NCBI RefSeq assembly: GCF_014192105.1
Contig: NZ_JACHXK010000001.1
Location: forward strand, 1-64,000
Reading direction: 5' to 3'
Length of the DNA stretch: 64,000 bases
Source of the DNA: Paenibacillus phyllosphaerae
GTDB taxonomy: Bacteria > Bacillota > Bacilli > Paenibacillales > Paenibacillaceae
Each line of letters opens with the position of its first letter. Positions within the stretch are counted from its first letter, which is position 1. Positions 1 to 9,600 of this stretch are shown here, piece after piece. The notes under the pieces are model-generated. The model saw only the letters and a list, made by a program, of their open reading frames with translations, made no database searches and had not been told where the DNA came from. Both the position numbers and the translations under genes were made by a program.

Positions 1-3000
1 CCACCGCGATCCGGTCCGGCGTCCTCGACGCCTGCTCCGCGAACCAGCCGTCCAGCGTCGCCTGCCCGGTCCATTCAGCCGGCCACTGCTCTTCCACGCG
101 CTCTCGCCAGGTACCCTCATACTCCCCCAGCGCGAGCAGCCGCTCTTCCTCTTCCTTCGCCATCACCTGCACGTCGCCCAGCAGCTGGCCGCTGTCCCGG
201 CTTACCTCTTCCAGCACCTTCAACCAATGCCTCGACAGCCGTTCGATCGTCTCCCGCTTGAACAGCTTCGTGCTGTATTCCATGCTGAAGCTCAACACGC
301 CCGCCTCTTCGTATGCGTTCAACGTCAGGTCGAATTTCGCGATCCGGTTAATGAACGGATATAAGGAACCCCCGATTTGTTTCAAATCCACCTGTTCCTT
401 AACCGTGTTATGCAGCGTGAACAAGTAGTCGAACAGCGGGCTTCGGCTTGTGTCGCGCCGAACATCCAATTCGCTCACCAAATCCTCGAATGGATAGTCG
501 CGATTCGCGTGCACCTGCAGCGTCGTCTCCCGCACTTCCTGCAGGAAGCCCGCGAAACGTTTGGTCCGTACCGGCTTGCCCCGCATCGCCATCGTGTTGA
601 CGAACATCCCGACCATGCGCTCCACGTCCGCATCATGCCTGCCCGACATCGGGGAGCCGATCACCATATCCTCCTGACCCGTATAGTGCAGCAGCAGCAC
701 CTGATACGACGCCAGCAAGTACATGTACAGCGTCACGCCCTGCTCCGACGCCTGCTTGCTTACCCGCGACGACAGCTCCGCGTCCGCCTCGAAGTAGATA
801 TGGTCTCCTTCGTAGCTCTTGATGGCCGGGCGAGGGTAATCCGTCGGCATCTCCATCACCGGCGCCGGCTCCGCGAAGGTCTCCAGCCAGTATGCCGCTT
901 GCTGCCGGAGCGCCTCGCTTTCTTTATGCTTCCGCTGCCAAACCGCATAATCTTTGTACTGAATCCGCTGCGGCTCCAGCTGCTCTCCGGCATACAGCGC
1001 CATGAAATCCTGCATGACGACCGCCATCGTCATCCCGTCCGAGGCGATATGGTGCAGGTCGAGATAGAGCAGACCACGGCCGCCGTCCGTTTCCCCGATT
1101 CCCATCCGGATCAGCACGTCCCGGCTTAAATCGAACGGCCGGACGAATCGGGCCATGCTGGCCTCCAGCTCCTCCTCGGCTACATACCCGATCCGGTCCA
1201 CAACCGCGCAGGCTTCCGGCGCTTCGGTAATCCGCTGAACCGGCTCGCCGTCCGCCAGCTCGTACGTTGTCCGCAGCGCTTCATGCCGTTCCACCAGCCG
1301 CTGAAGCGCTTCCTCGGCCCGCTGCACATTCAGCGCCTGCTCGGTCAGGATCAGTGCCGGCATATTATAGCCCGCGTGCACCTGATCGAACTGGTCGAGA
1401 ATGTACATCCGATTCTGCGCCGACGACAACGGGTACGTCTCTTGCTTGTCGGCAGCGGGAATCGCGTGCACGGCCGCCTTGACCGGCTCCGGTCGCACCG
1501 CCACCGCATACAGCGGGCGCTTCTTCTCCACCCATGCGGCAAGCTGCGCTACCGTTGGACGGCTCAGCACATCCGCCGCCGTCAGCTCCAGACCCGCCTC
1601 CCGGTTCAGCCGATTCACCATTTGAATCGCGAAGATCGAATCGCCGCCCAGCTCATAGAAGCTTGCCGTCACGTCCAGCTCCGCAAATCCCAGGGCATCG
1701 CCCCATATTTCGCCAATCAGCTGCTCCGTCTCGCTGTAGGACGTTTCGCTTCGTCCCTGCAGCCGGACCTTTTTGCGCATCGGCAGCTGCGGTACGGCCG
1801 CTGCCGACGCCGATGCGCCAGATGGGCCTCCCGCCGACTTTGCCTTGGTCTCGGCCTCGAATTCCGCCGACATCCTAACCGGCAGCAGCGCCTTCGCGGC
1901 ATGCAGCAGCTCCCGGTTGACGGTACCTGCGATCACGCGCGCTGCTCCACGTTCCAATGCGGACACGAACACCTGCCTTGCCGCCTCGGCCTCGATCACC
2001 TCGAACAGCTGCTTGCTCGCATAGGCTTGCCGGTACGCTTCGCCCGGATCCTCTTCCCACGCCCATGTCGGCCAGTTCAGCGCCAAGGTCCGTTTTCCCT
2101 GCCGGTTCCGCTTCTGCGCGAAGCTGTCCAGGTAGCCGTTGGCCGCCGTGTAGCTGCCTGCTCCTGCTCCGCCCGCCACCGTAACCGCCGAGGAGCAGAC
2201 CGCAAAGAAATCCAATGCCTCCGTTTGCGTCAGCCGGTCCAGCAGCTCGGTTCCGTATACCTTCGGCGCCAGCATCCGCTTCAGATTCGCTTCCGTTTCC
2301 TCCTGCAGCGGCCGTCCCCGCTCGCCGACGCCGACCCCGGCGCTGTGGATGATTCCCTTCAGCGCTCCGAACTCGTTGCGCAGCCGCTGCAATACGGCGC
2401 TCGTCTGCGCTTCATCCCCAATGTCGGCCTGCCAGATGCTGATCCTGCTGCCAGATGCCTCAATCGACCGGATTTGGCGGATTCGTCGCGATATCACGCT
2501 ATTCGCTTCGCGCGCCAGCTCCGCTTCCCACTGTTCCCGTGCGGGGAACGCCGTGCGCTGCACCAGCACCAGCTGAATACTTACACCTGCACGCGCTGCG
2601 CGCTCGGCCAGTTCAGCCGCCAGCTCAAGGCCAATGCGCCCTGTTCCACCCGTGATGAGGTAGGCTCCTTCCGCTTCAAGTTGCAGCGGTTCCCGCTTGT
2701 CCGCCGCCGCATCCCAGCGTTTCACCACTTCGGCGTACCGGGTTCCGCTGCGGTAAGCCACAAGCCCTTTGGCTGCGACGCCCAGCTCCGCCGCCAGCTC
2801 GGCTGCCGTCGTCTGCCCGTCGATATCTACGCCTTTGCAGCGAAGCTGCGGCCGATCCATACCCGCAATCCGCAGCAGCCCCAGCAGCGAGCCGTGCGCA
2901 GCCCGGATTTGCTCTTCCGCTCCGTCAACTTCCCCCGCTTCCCTTACGATAACGGTCAGTGCCCAGCCCTGTTCCCCCGGCTGCGCCGCCTGGACCAGCC

Positions 3001-5296
3001 GGAACAGATCGTACACCCCGCGCTCCAGCTCCGCCTCCAGGTCCTGATCCGGGTTGCCTATTCCCCGCATGTGAACAATATCCGTCAGCTCGATACCGGC
3101 TTGCTGAATGTCCGCGAACAGCCGCTCATACCCGGCTTGATCCTCCGGGATCCGAACCGCGCCCCCACTGGTTGGCAGCACCGCGTTCGCTTCCGCGCTC
3201 CACTCCTCGCTGCCCGGCTCGATGGCTTCTACTACCTGACGTCCTTGCTCCCGCAGCTTATGGGCAAGCTCCCGGCTCTGTTCATCGCCGCCTCGGATCA
3301 GCAGCACCGCGCCGAGTCCGCTCCGGACAGGCACGCTCGCAATGTCTTCCGCTTCCCAACCTACCGTGTGATAAAGATGCTCGCGGTCCAGCTGCATGCC
3401 CGCTTCCGCCGCCTCCGGCAGATCGATCCAGCAGCGCGTCCGCGCGAACGGATACGTCGGCAGGCTCACCTTGCGGTGTCCCTGTCCGCGGTATACGCGC
3501 TCCCAGTCCATCTCCGCGCCCTGCGCGTACAGCGCCGCCAGCTGCCGGATACCTTCCGCCCGAAGTCCCGGGTCCGGTTCTCTGGCTACCGTCACCGCTT
3601 GCTCGGCGCGTTCCCGCAGCTCCGCTTCGGCCTCCGCGCTTGCGCCCGATTCCCCGTACCAGACATTCGCTGCGTTCCACTGCCCCGGCTCCTGCTCCGC
3701 CAGTTCCCGCATCCGCCGTAGCAGCGTCTCCCGGCTGTCGCCGACAATGGCCAGCCGATGGCTGTAATGCCCGCGCCCTGCATTCGCCGTGCTGCAGATC
3801 GCGCCTGTATCCGCATCCGCCAGTCTCTCCAGCGCGCCGATATAACGCCGGATCAGCACGCTGAGCCCAGACGTGCCCTTCGCCGACAAGGCCAGCACAT
3901 GCGGTCCATTTCCTGATGCCTGCACGCCTCCTTCACGCGGAGGCGCTTCCTCCACGACCACGTGGCAGTTCGTCCCGCTCAATCCGAAGGCGCTGATCCC
4001 GCTCCGTCTCGGCGTTCCCGCCTCCGTCGTCCAAGGCCTTGCCTCGTCCAGCACATACACCGGCGACTGCTCGAAGGCGATCTCCGGGTTGGGGCGGCGG
4101 AAGTGCGCCGTCGGCGGCAGCTCCTTGTGCTGCATCGCCGCGATCACCTTCAGCAGACCCGCCAGCCCTGCCGCATGGTCCAGATGTCCCATGTTCGTCT
4201 TCATCGAGCCGATCGCACAGAACTGCTTGCGCTTCGTATACCGGCCGAACGCCCGTTTAATGCCGTCGATCTCGATCGGATCGCCCAGCTTCGTGCCCGT
4301 TCCGTGCGCCTCGATGTAGGAGATGCTCTCCGGCTCTACGCCCGCATGCTGCCACGCCCGGACGATGACATCCTCCTGCGCCGCCGCATTCGGCACGGTC
4401 AGCCCGATCGAGCTTCCGTCCTGGTTGACCGCGCTTCCTTTAATAACGGCGTAGATATGATCCCGGTCCGCCAGCGCGCGCGACAAAGGTTTCACTAAGA
4501 ATGCGATAACGCCTTCGCCGTTCCCGGTGCCGTCCGAGTCGGCATCGAACGCCCGGGTGCGGCCGTCCGACGACTCCATTCCGACTTGGGTATGGATGTC
4601 CTGCGGGATCAGCGTTAACTTGGCCGAGCCGACGAGCGCTGCATCGCATTCCCCGCTGCGTATCGACTGGCAAGCGGCATGCAGCGCGACCAGCGAAGAA
4701 GAGCAGGTCGTATCGATCAGCATGCTTGGCCCTCTCAAATCCAGCAGATAAGAGATACGGCTAGCAAGGACGCCCGGCAAATTGCCCGCGACGGACAACG
4801 GCAGTTCCTCGGGGTGAAGATCCGTTAGCATTCTCAGGTATGAAAATGGGCTAAACCCCGAATGGCCCACGAACACGCCAACTCGCCGCCCTTTTAATGC
4901 GCTGCCTCCGTAGCCTGCATCCTCTAGCGCCGACCACGCGGTCTCGAGAAACATCCGCTGATGGGGATCCATCAGACTGGCTTCCTTGGGAGAGAGCCGA
5001 AAGTAGGCATGATCGAACTTATCGATTTCTTCTATGTAAGAGCCAGCTGCAAACTGGCCCGCAGCTAGCCCGACTTGTTTTTGATAGCTGTGAATATCCG
5101 AGGTCCGGCGGTCCGGGAACGAACCTGCACGATCCGCCCCTCTCGCCAGATTGCTCCACAACTGCTCCCATGTGTCTGCCCCTGGAAGCCGGAAAGCCGT
5201 GCCGACAACCGCTATTTCGTCAGAGGACAGCTCCTCCACCTGGAAGGCGTCGTCGCCCGGCATATAAGGCTTAATAGGTTCAAAATTAAGATTCAC
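1..5296 (-). CDS. Hybrid PKS-NRPS (KS-KR-PCP-C-A...), partial at left edge
   Basis: Multidomain synthase that would extend a carrier-bound chain by a malonyl unit, reduce the beta-keto group and condense the product with an amino acid. About 1765 residues are in the window and the C-terminus lies outside it. The ketosynthase (about 23-440) has its cysteine in DTTCSSS, then EAHGTGT and the NMGHLDHAAG histidine, all intact. No acyltransferase follows: a linker leads to a ketoreductase with GGTGRIG near 883 and the SYTAAN tyrosine near 1049. A PCP (LGGDSI, Ser near 1220) follows, then a condensation domain with canonical HHIASDG near 1415, and the first residues of an adenylation domain. The start is GTG at 5296, preceded by AGGAGG 8 bases upstream; 13 bases separate it from the malonyltransferase stop. 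Missing AT plus the adjacent stand-alone MAT marks a trans-AT system (inference from known families). The product is unknown. Confidence 0.9.
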   Translation of the reverse strand, partial: MNLNFEPIKPYMPGDDAFQVEELSSDEIAVVGTAFRLPGADTWEQLWSNLARGADRAGSFPDRRTSDIHSYQKQVGLAAGQFAAGSYIEEIDKFDHAYFRLSPKEASLMDPHQRMFLETAWSALEDAGYGGSALKGRRVGVFVGHSGFSPFSYLRMLTDLHPEELPLSVAGNLPGVLASRISYLLDLRGPSMLIDTTCSSSLVALHAACQSIRSGECDAALVGSAKLTLIPQDIHTQVGMESSDGRTRAFDADSDGTGNGEGVIAFLVKPLSRALADRDHIYAVIKGSAVNQDGSSIGLTVPNAAAQEDVIVRAWQHAGVEPESISYIEAHGTGTKLGDPIEIDGIKRAFGRYTKRKQFCAIGSMKTNMGHLDHAAGLAGLLKVIAAMQHKELPPTAHFRRPNPEIAFEQSPVYVLDEARPWTTEAGTPRRSGISAFGLSGTNCHVVVEEAPPREGGVQASGNGPHVLALSAKGTSGLSVLIRRYIGALERLADADTGAICSTANAGRGHYSHRLAIVGDSRETLLRRMRELAEQEPGQWNAANVWYGESGASAEAEAELRERAEQAVTVAREPDPGLRAEGIRQLAALYAQGAEMDWERVYRGQGHRKVSLPTYPFARTRCWIDLPEAAEAGMQLDREHLYHTVGWEAEDIASVPVRSGLGAVLLIRGGDEQSRELAHKLREQGRQVVEAIEPGSEEWSAEANAVLPTSGGAVRIPEDQAGYERLFADIQQAGIELTDIVHMRGIGNPDQDLEAELERGVYDLFRLVQAAQPGEQGWALTVIVREAGEVDGAEEQIRAAHGSLLGLLRIAGMDRPQLRCKGVDIDGQTTAAELAAELGVAAKGLVAYRSGTRYAEVVKRWDAAADKREPLQLEAEGAYLITGGTGRIGLELAAELAERAARAGVSIQLVLVQRTAFPAREQWEAELAREANSVISRRIRQIRSIEASGSRISIWQADIGDEAQTSAVLQRLRNEFGALKGIIHSAGVGVGERGRPLQEETEANLKRMLAPKVYGTELLDRLTQTEALDFFAVCSSAVTVAGGAGAGSYTAANGYLDSFAQKRNRQGKRTLALNWPTWAWEEDPGEAYRQAYASKQLFEVIEAEAARQVFVSALERGAARVIAGTVNRELLHAAKALLPVRMSAEFEAETKAKSAGGPSGASASAAAVPQLPMRKKVRLQGRSETSYSETEQLIGEIWGDALGFAELDVTASFYELGGDSIFAIQMVNRLNREAGLELTAADVLSRPTVAQLAAWVEKKRPLYAVAVRPEPVKAAVHAIPAADKQETYPLSSAQNRMYILDQFDQVHAGYNMPALILTEQALNVQRAEEALQRLVERHEALRTTYELADGEPVQRITEAPEACAVVDRIGYVAEEELEASMARFVRPFDLSRDVLIRMGIGETDGGRGLLYLDLHHIASDGMTMAVVMQDFMALYAGEQLEPQRIQYKDYAVWQRKHKESEALRQQAAYWLETFAEPAPVMEMPTDYPRPAIKSYEGDHIYFEADAELSSRVSKQASEQGVTLYMYLLASYQVLLLHYTGQEDMVIGSPMSGRHDADVERMVGMFVNTMAMRGKPVRTKRFAGFLQEVRETTLQVHANRDYPFEDLVSELDVRRDTSRSPLFDYLFTLHNTVKEQVDLKQIGGSLYPFINRIAKFDLTLNAYEEAGVLSFSMEYSTKLFKRETIERLSRHWLKVLEEVSRDSGQLLGDVQVMAKEEEERLLALGEYEGTWRERVEEQWPAEWTGQATLDGWFAEQASRTPDRIAV

Positions 5297-5309
5297 CCTG
5301 CTGTCCTCC

Positions 5310-6593
5310 TCAAATGGTCTGTATCAATTGGCGACCGTGTTCGGCGTTAACCATGTCCGGGAGCTCCCGCAGACCCGATAGCTGCAGCAGCTCGCCCAAC
5401 CGTCTCGCCTGCTCATCCGCAGCCAGCCTCTTCGTGTTCAGAATAAGCTGGATGGCACGCAGCAGTTCCTCCAGCTCGGCCCGCTCCGGTTGGAAGGAAG
5501 CTCCTTCTTCTTCCCACGCCTTAAGCTTGGCTTGAATCAATCGAATCGGCTGCACGACGCCCTGATCGTACTCCTCCTCGTTCCAGTTCAGATTCGGGGT
5601 GCTGACAGCATGGCGAAGACAATTCACCGCCAGCTCCACGGCGCGGACAGGCTCAGTTGCGCTGCCTGACACTTCTGCAAGCCAACGCCCCCATTCCTCA
5701 TCCCGCTCGATGGCCACCGTCCGAGAAGCGCCGTTCGCTTCCGCCAATCGCTTCATCACGGTTCCCGGACCGAGGTCGACCAGCTCGCCGACGCCCTGAT
5801 TCAACAGATATTGGATCGATTGCTGCCAGCGTACTGGCTCCGTTACTTGCTGCGTTAGCAGCGTCACGATTTGATCGGCCGATTCGTAAGGACGCGCCGT
5901 AACGTTGGAAATTACTTTGCACGACATCGGAGCGAACGTATACTGCTCCAGATGTTCCTTCAGGGCATCCGCAGCAGGAGCCATCAGCGGACTATGGAAA
6001 GGGGCGCTCACCTTCAATGGAGTGAGCGATCCGCCCATCGCTTCCAATCGTTCCTTCCATTCGAGCACCCGATCCTTCAGTCCGGACAGAACGACCTGAG
6101 CGGGCGAGTTAATGGCCGCGACCGCCCTTACGGCATGCTGCTCCTCTCCATCCTCTGCGCATACGGCCAGCACCTGATCTGCCTCCATACCATGGACGGC
6201 CATCATGATGCACGCCTCTTGCTGTACACAATCCTGCATCGCGCGCCCCCGGAATCGGACGATTCTGGCCGCGTCTGCCAGACGAATCGATGAGGCGCAA
6301 GTTAGCGCCGTAATTTCCCCCAGGCTATGGCCCAGCATCCATTCCGGATGAACACCCGTCTGTTCAATCATGCTCCTGTATGCGGCAACGCCGACGGTTA
6401 GCAGAGCCGGCTGCGTCCATTCCGTTAACGCCAACAGTTGGTCGTCTCCTTCAAAAATCAGCCGCGCCATATCCGTCTGAAGCGCATCTGATGCCTCCTC
6501 GAACACCGCTCGCGCCGCTGCATGTGCTTGATAAAGCTTCTGACCCATGCCTACATACTGCGATCCTTGGCCCGGAAACATAAATCCGCGCAT
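5310..6593 (-). CDS. Stand-alone malonyl-CoA:ACP transacylase (trans-AT)
   Basis: Loads malonyl units onto carrier domains, here presumably for the AT-less synthase encoded immediately downstream. The FabD/trans-AT fold is clear from FPGQGSQ at the N-terminus, GHSLGE with nucleophile Ser90, and APFHSP with His200; the motifs fit malonyl rather than methylmalonyl specificity. At 427 residues it is over 100 longer than a typical FabD of about 310. Residues from about 310 on form an extra, charged, probably helical tail of unrecognised family. ATG start at 6593, 18 bases after the NRPS stop, with only a weak ribosome site, so translational coupling is likely. Its place between NRPS and PKS genes argues for a dedicated pathway role rather than fatty-acid synthesis. 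Confidence 0.92.
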   Translation of the reverse strand: MRGFMFPGQGSQYVGMGQKLYQAHAAARAVFEEASDALQTDMARLIFEGDDQLLALTEWTQPALLTVGVAAYRSMIEQTGVHPEWMLGHSLGEITALTCASSIRLADAARIVRFRGRAMQDCVQQEACIMMAVHGMEADQVLAVCAEDGEEQHAVRAVAAINSPAQVVLSGLKDRVLEWKERLEAMGGSLTPLKVSAPFHSPLMAPAADALKEHLEQYTFAPMSCKVISNVTARPYESADQIVTLLTQQVTEPVRWQQSIQYLLNQGVGELVDLGPGTVMKRLAEANGASRTVAIERDEEWGRWLAEVSGSATEPVRAVELAVNCLRHAVSTPNLNWNEEEYDQGVVQPIRLIQAKLKAWEEEGASFQPERAELEELLRAIQLILNTKRLAADEQARRLGELLQLSGLRELPDMVNAEHGRQLIQTI

Positions 6594-6611
6594 TAGTCCG
6601 TCACCGCTCTC

Positions 6612-9600
6612 TTATTTTGTAATGGAGAATGCATCATGAAGCACATGCTGGAGGATCGAACCGATTCGCCCGAGCATCGCCTTCATGGAATCGCCCCGCA
6701 ATTTGCTTCTGTTGTAATACAGCGTTAGTTCCATGACGCCGGCCATGACTTCTACGCCAAGCGCCAGATCGCGCAAAGCCGCCGATTCGCCGGCAGCTAC
6801 CCGATCATATATAATCGGCAAAAGCTGATCCGCTCTCGAAGGCTTCAGTCCAGCAAGCTTCAGCTCCATGTCTGACGATGAACCGGACATCCACTGTCCC
6901 TGTATTTGGTGAAGCAGGCCCTTCAAATCACCGGCATGCTCGCGATTGACGGACAATACGCCGCCGCCTGCCGAATTTCTATAGACAAGCTCGAACGTCT
7001 GGCCGCCCGACCACTCCAGCAAGCAGTAAGCATAGACGGCCGCCAGCGCTTGCGCCAAAGCTTCGTCCTCATAGACGGCTGCCGGCAGCGCCTCCTTGAG
7101 GCGGCCTTTTAACAGACTGATCCCGCCTATGGATCGCCCGGCAAGGGCAGCCTGCTCCGGAGGAATCGCCAGTTTCAACGGCTCGAAGGCCTCGGGAGAA
7201 AGCCTCTCTTCCACGCAGGAGGCCATAAGCGCAACCGTTGGATTGGCGAATAACTCGGTTACGGCCACGTCTTTATGGAAATCATCCTTTAACCGCTTCT
7301 GAAGCTGAAGCAGGGTCAACGAACTGCCGCCAAGCTCGAAGAACGATGTGTCTGCTCCAATCCGCTCTGCTTGAAGATGCAGCAGCTCGGACCAGATATG
7401 GACCAACTTGCGCTCGGTCTCGTTATGTAGCGGAGCGGCAGCTTTAGTCTCCTCCTGCATCAGATGACGGATTAACTGATTGCGGTCCGGCTTTCCGTTC
7501 ATGGAGAGCGGGATGGCCGGCAGCAATACGATGCGCGCCGGGATCATCCAAGAGGGGAGCTGCTTCGCCAGATCGCGCCGTATGGTGTTCCGGTCTATCC
7601 GCAGCTGCGCGACCGCAAAAGCGCACAGCTCCTTTTCGCCTCCCTGCGTCTGGCGAACGAGAACGACTGCTTCCTTGATCGCATCCAGCTTCAGCAGCTG
7701 GTGCTCGATCTCACCCAATTCGACGCGGTAACCTCTTACTTTCACCTGATCGTCGATCCGTCCAAGGAATACAAGATTGCCGTCAGGCAGCCATTTGGCC
7801 AGATCGCCGGTGCGGTACATGATCTCACCTGGGCTCTCGGGGTTGCGGACGAATTTCTTCGCCGTCACCTCCGGCTTGTTGACATACCCTCTGGCAAGTC
7901 CGATACCGGATATACATAGTTCCCCAGGGATACCGATAGGCTGCGGACGATCATCCGGACCGATAATCGACAGCCGGAAATTCGGCAGCGGCCTCCCGAT
8001 CGGCACATGCGATCTGCCGGTCAATGCATTCGGTTCGACCTCCCACATCGTTACCATCACCGTTGCCTCAGTCGGACCGTAGCAATTGAACAACTTGACG
8101 CCGGCCCAACGCCTCACCATCTCGATGGATGGAGACGAGCCGCCCATAATAATTTTCGCTAGCGACGGCAACCGCTTCGGCTCCAGTACATTCACGTATG
8201 GAGGAGGCAATATAGCCGCCGTAATCTGATGACGCTCGACAAACCTTTCAAAAGCCGACAGGTCTTTCGCGCAAGCATCCGAGACGATATGCAGAGCTGC
8301 GCCGCTTAAGAGCGACACGGCAAGCTCCAATACCGAAGCATCGAAAGACAGGCTCGCAAATTGAAGAAAACGGTCATCTGGACCGATTCCCGCCCGCTGC
8401 ATAAGGAACCGGTGCACATTCCCGATTCCCAGATGGGGAACCATCGTTCCCTTCGGCTGGCCCGTGGTCCCGGAGGTATAGATCAAGTAGGCAAGGTCTT
8501 CGGCTTCATTCATATTGGGTAAGTTCGCTCCGTCGCCTGTCTGCAACGCCTCCCAATCGAACACAATCGTAGACAGACCTAACTCCGGCAAAGTCGTGTG
8601 CAATTTCTCATGGCCTGCGATCAACAGCGAAGCGCTGCTATCTTCCAATAGGTAACGAATCCGTTCATCCGGTAACGAGGGGTCGATCGGAAGAAACGCC
8701 GCCCCTGCCTTCAAGACGGCCAACGTGCTGACGACCCAAGCGGCCGATCGTTCGATCAGAAGCGCGACCGGTTTGTTCCGCCTAGCTCCGCTTGCCCGTA
8801 ACAGGCCAGCAAGTCGATTCGCCGCCTGATTAAGCGCCTCGTAGGTAAGCTTCCGTTGCTCATCAACGACCGCAATACGATCCGGCGTCATCGACGCTTG
8901 CTGCTCGAACAGCAGATGCCAGGGCATCCGCGGAACATCAGCCGTCTCATGGAACCGCTCCGCTAACTGCCGGGCTTCTTCTCCGGATGCAAGCGCCAGC
9001 TTCGCCAGAGGTTGCTCAGGCTGCGTCAATAGCTGACGAAGCAAATGCTCATAGTCCTTCATCATGCGGACAATGGTATCCTCGTGAAAAAGCTCGGCGT
9101 TATACTCGCAAGCTATAGTCAACGGTTTACGTCGCTTCGCATCATGAATGATACGAAATGTAACATCCAATTTAGCAGAATAGCCAATCCTCGCCATAGC
9201 CGCCAGAAGCGTGGCATCGGTCTCTGACTCCATCTCTTGCTCCATCACGAACGCAGCTCGGTAGAGCGGATTGACACCTATTTCCCTCGTTTGCACAATA
9301 CGTTCGACAAGTCGGTCGAACGGGTAGCGTTCGTTCTCCATGCATGTCAAGCAGATCTGAACGACATCGCTCAGGAAGCTTGCGAATTCCGCCTCTTGCT
9401 CAATCCGGCAGCGAATCGGGAGCATCGTGATCAGGCCGCCGACGATCTCGTTAAGCTCCGGGCGATACCTTCCGGAAGAAGGGGTAGCCACGACAATATC
9501 CGATTGCCCGGAGTACTTGGAGAGCATGATCTGAAACACCGCCAGCGAGACCATGAATGGCGTGGTTCCGTGCTTGGCAGCAAATCCGGACAGATCTTGC

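Noticed and set aside
1283..3721. Very long plus-strand open frames opposite the PKS gene
   Set aside because: Arg/Pro/His-rich, no domains, no ribosome site; they are antisense shadows of the GC-rich synthase gene.
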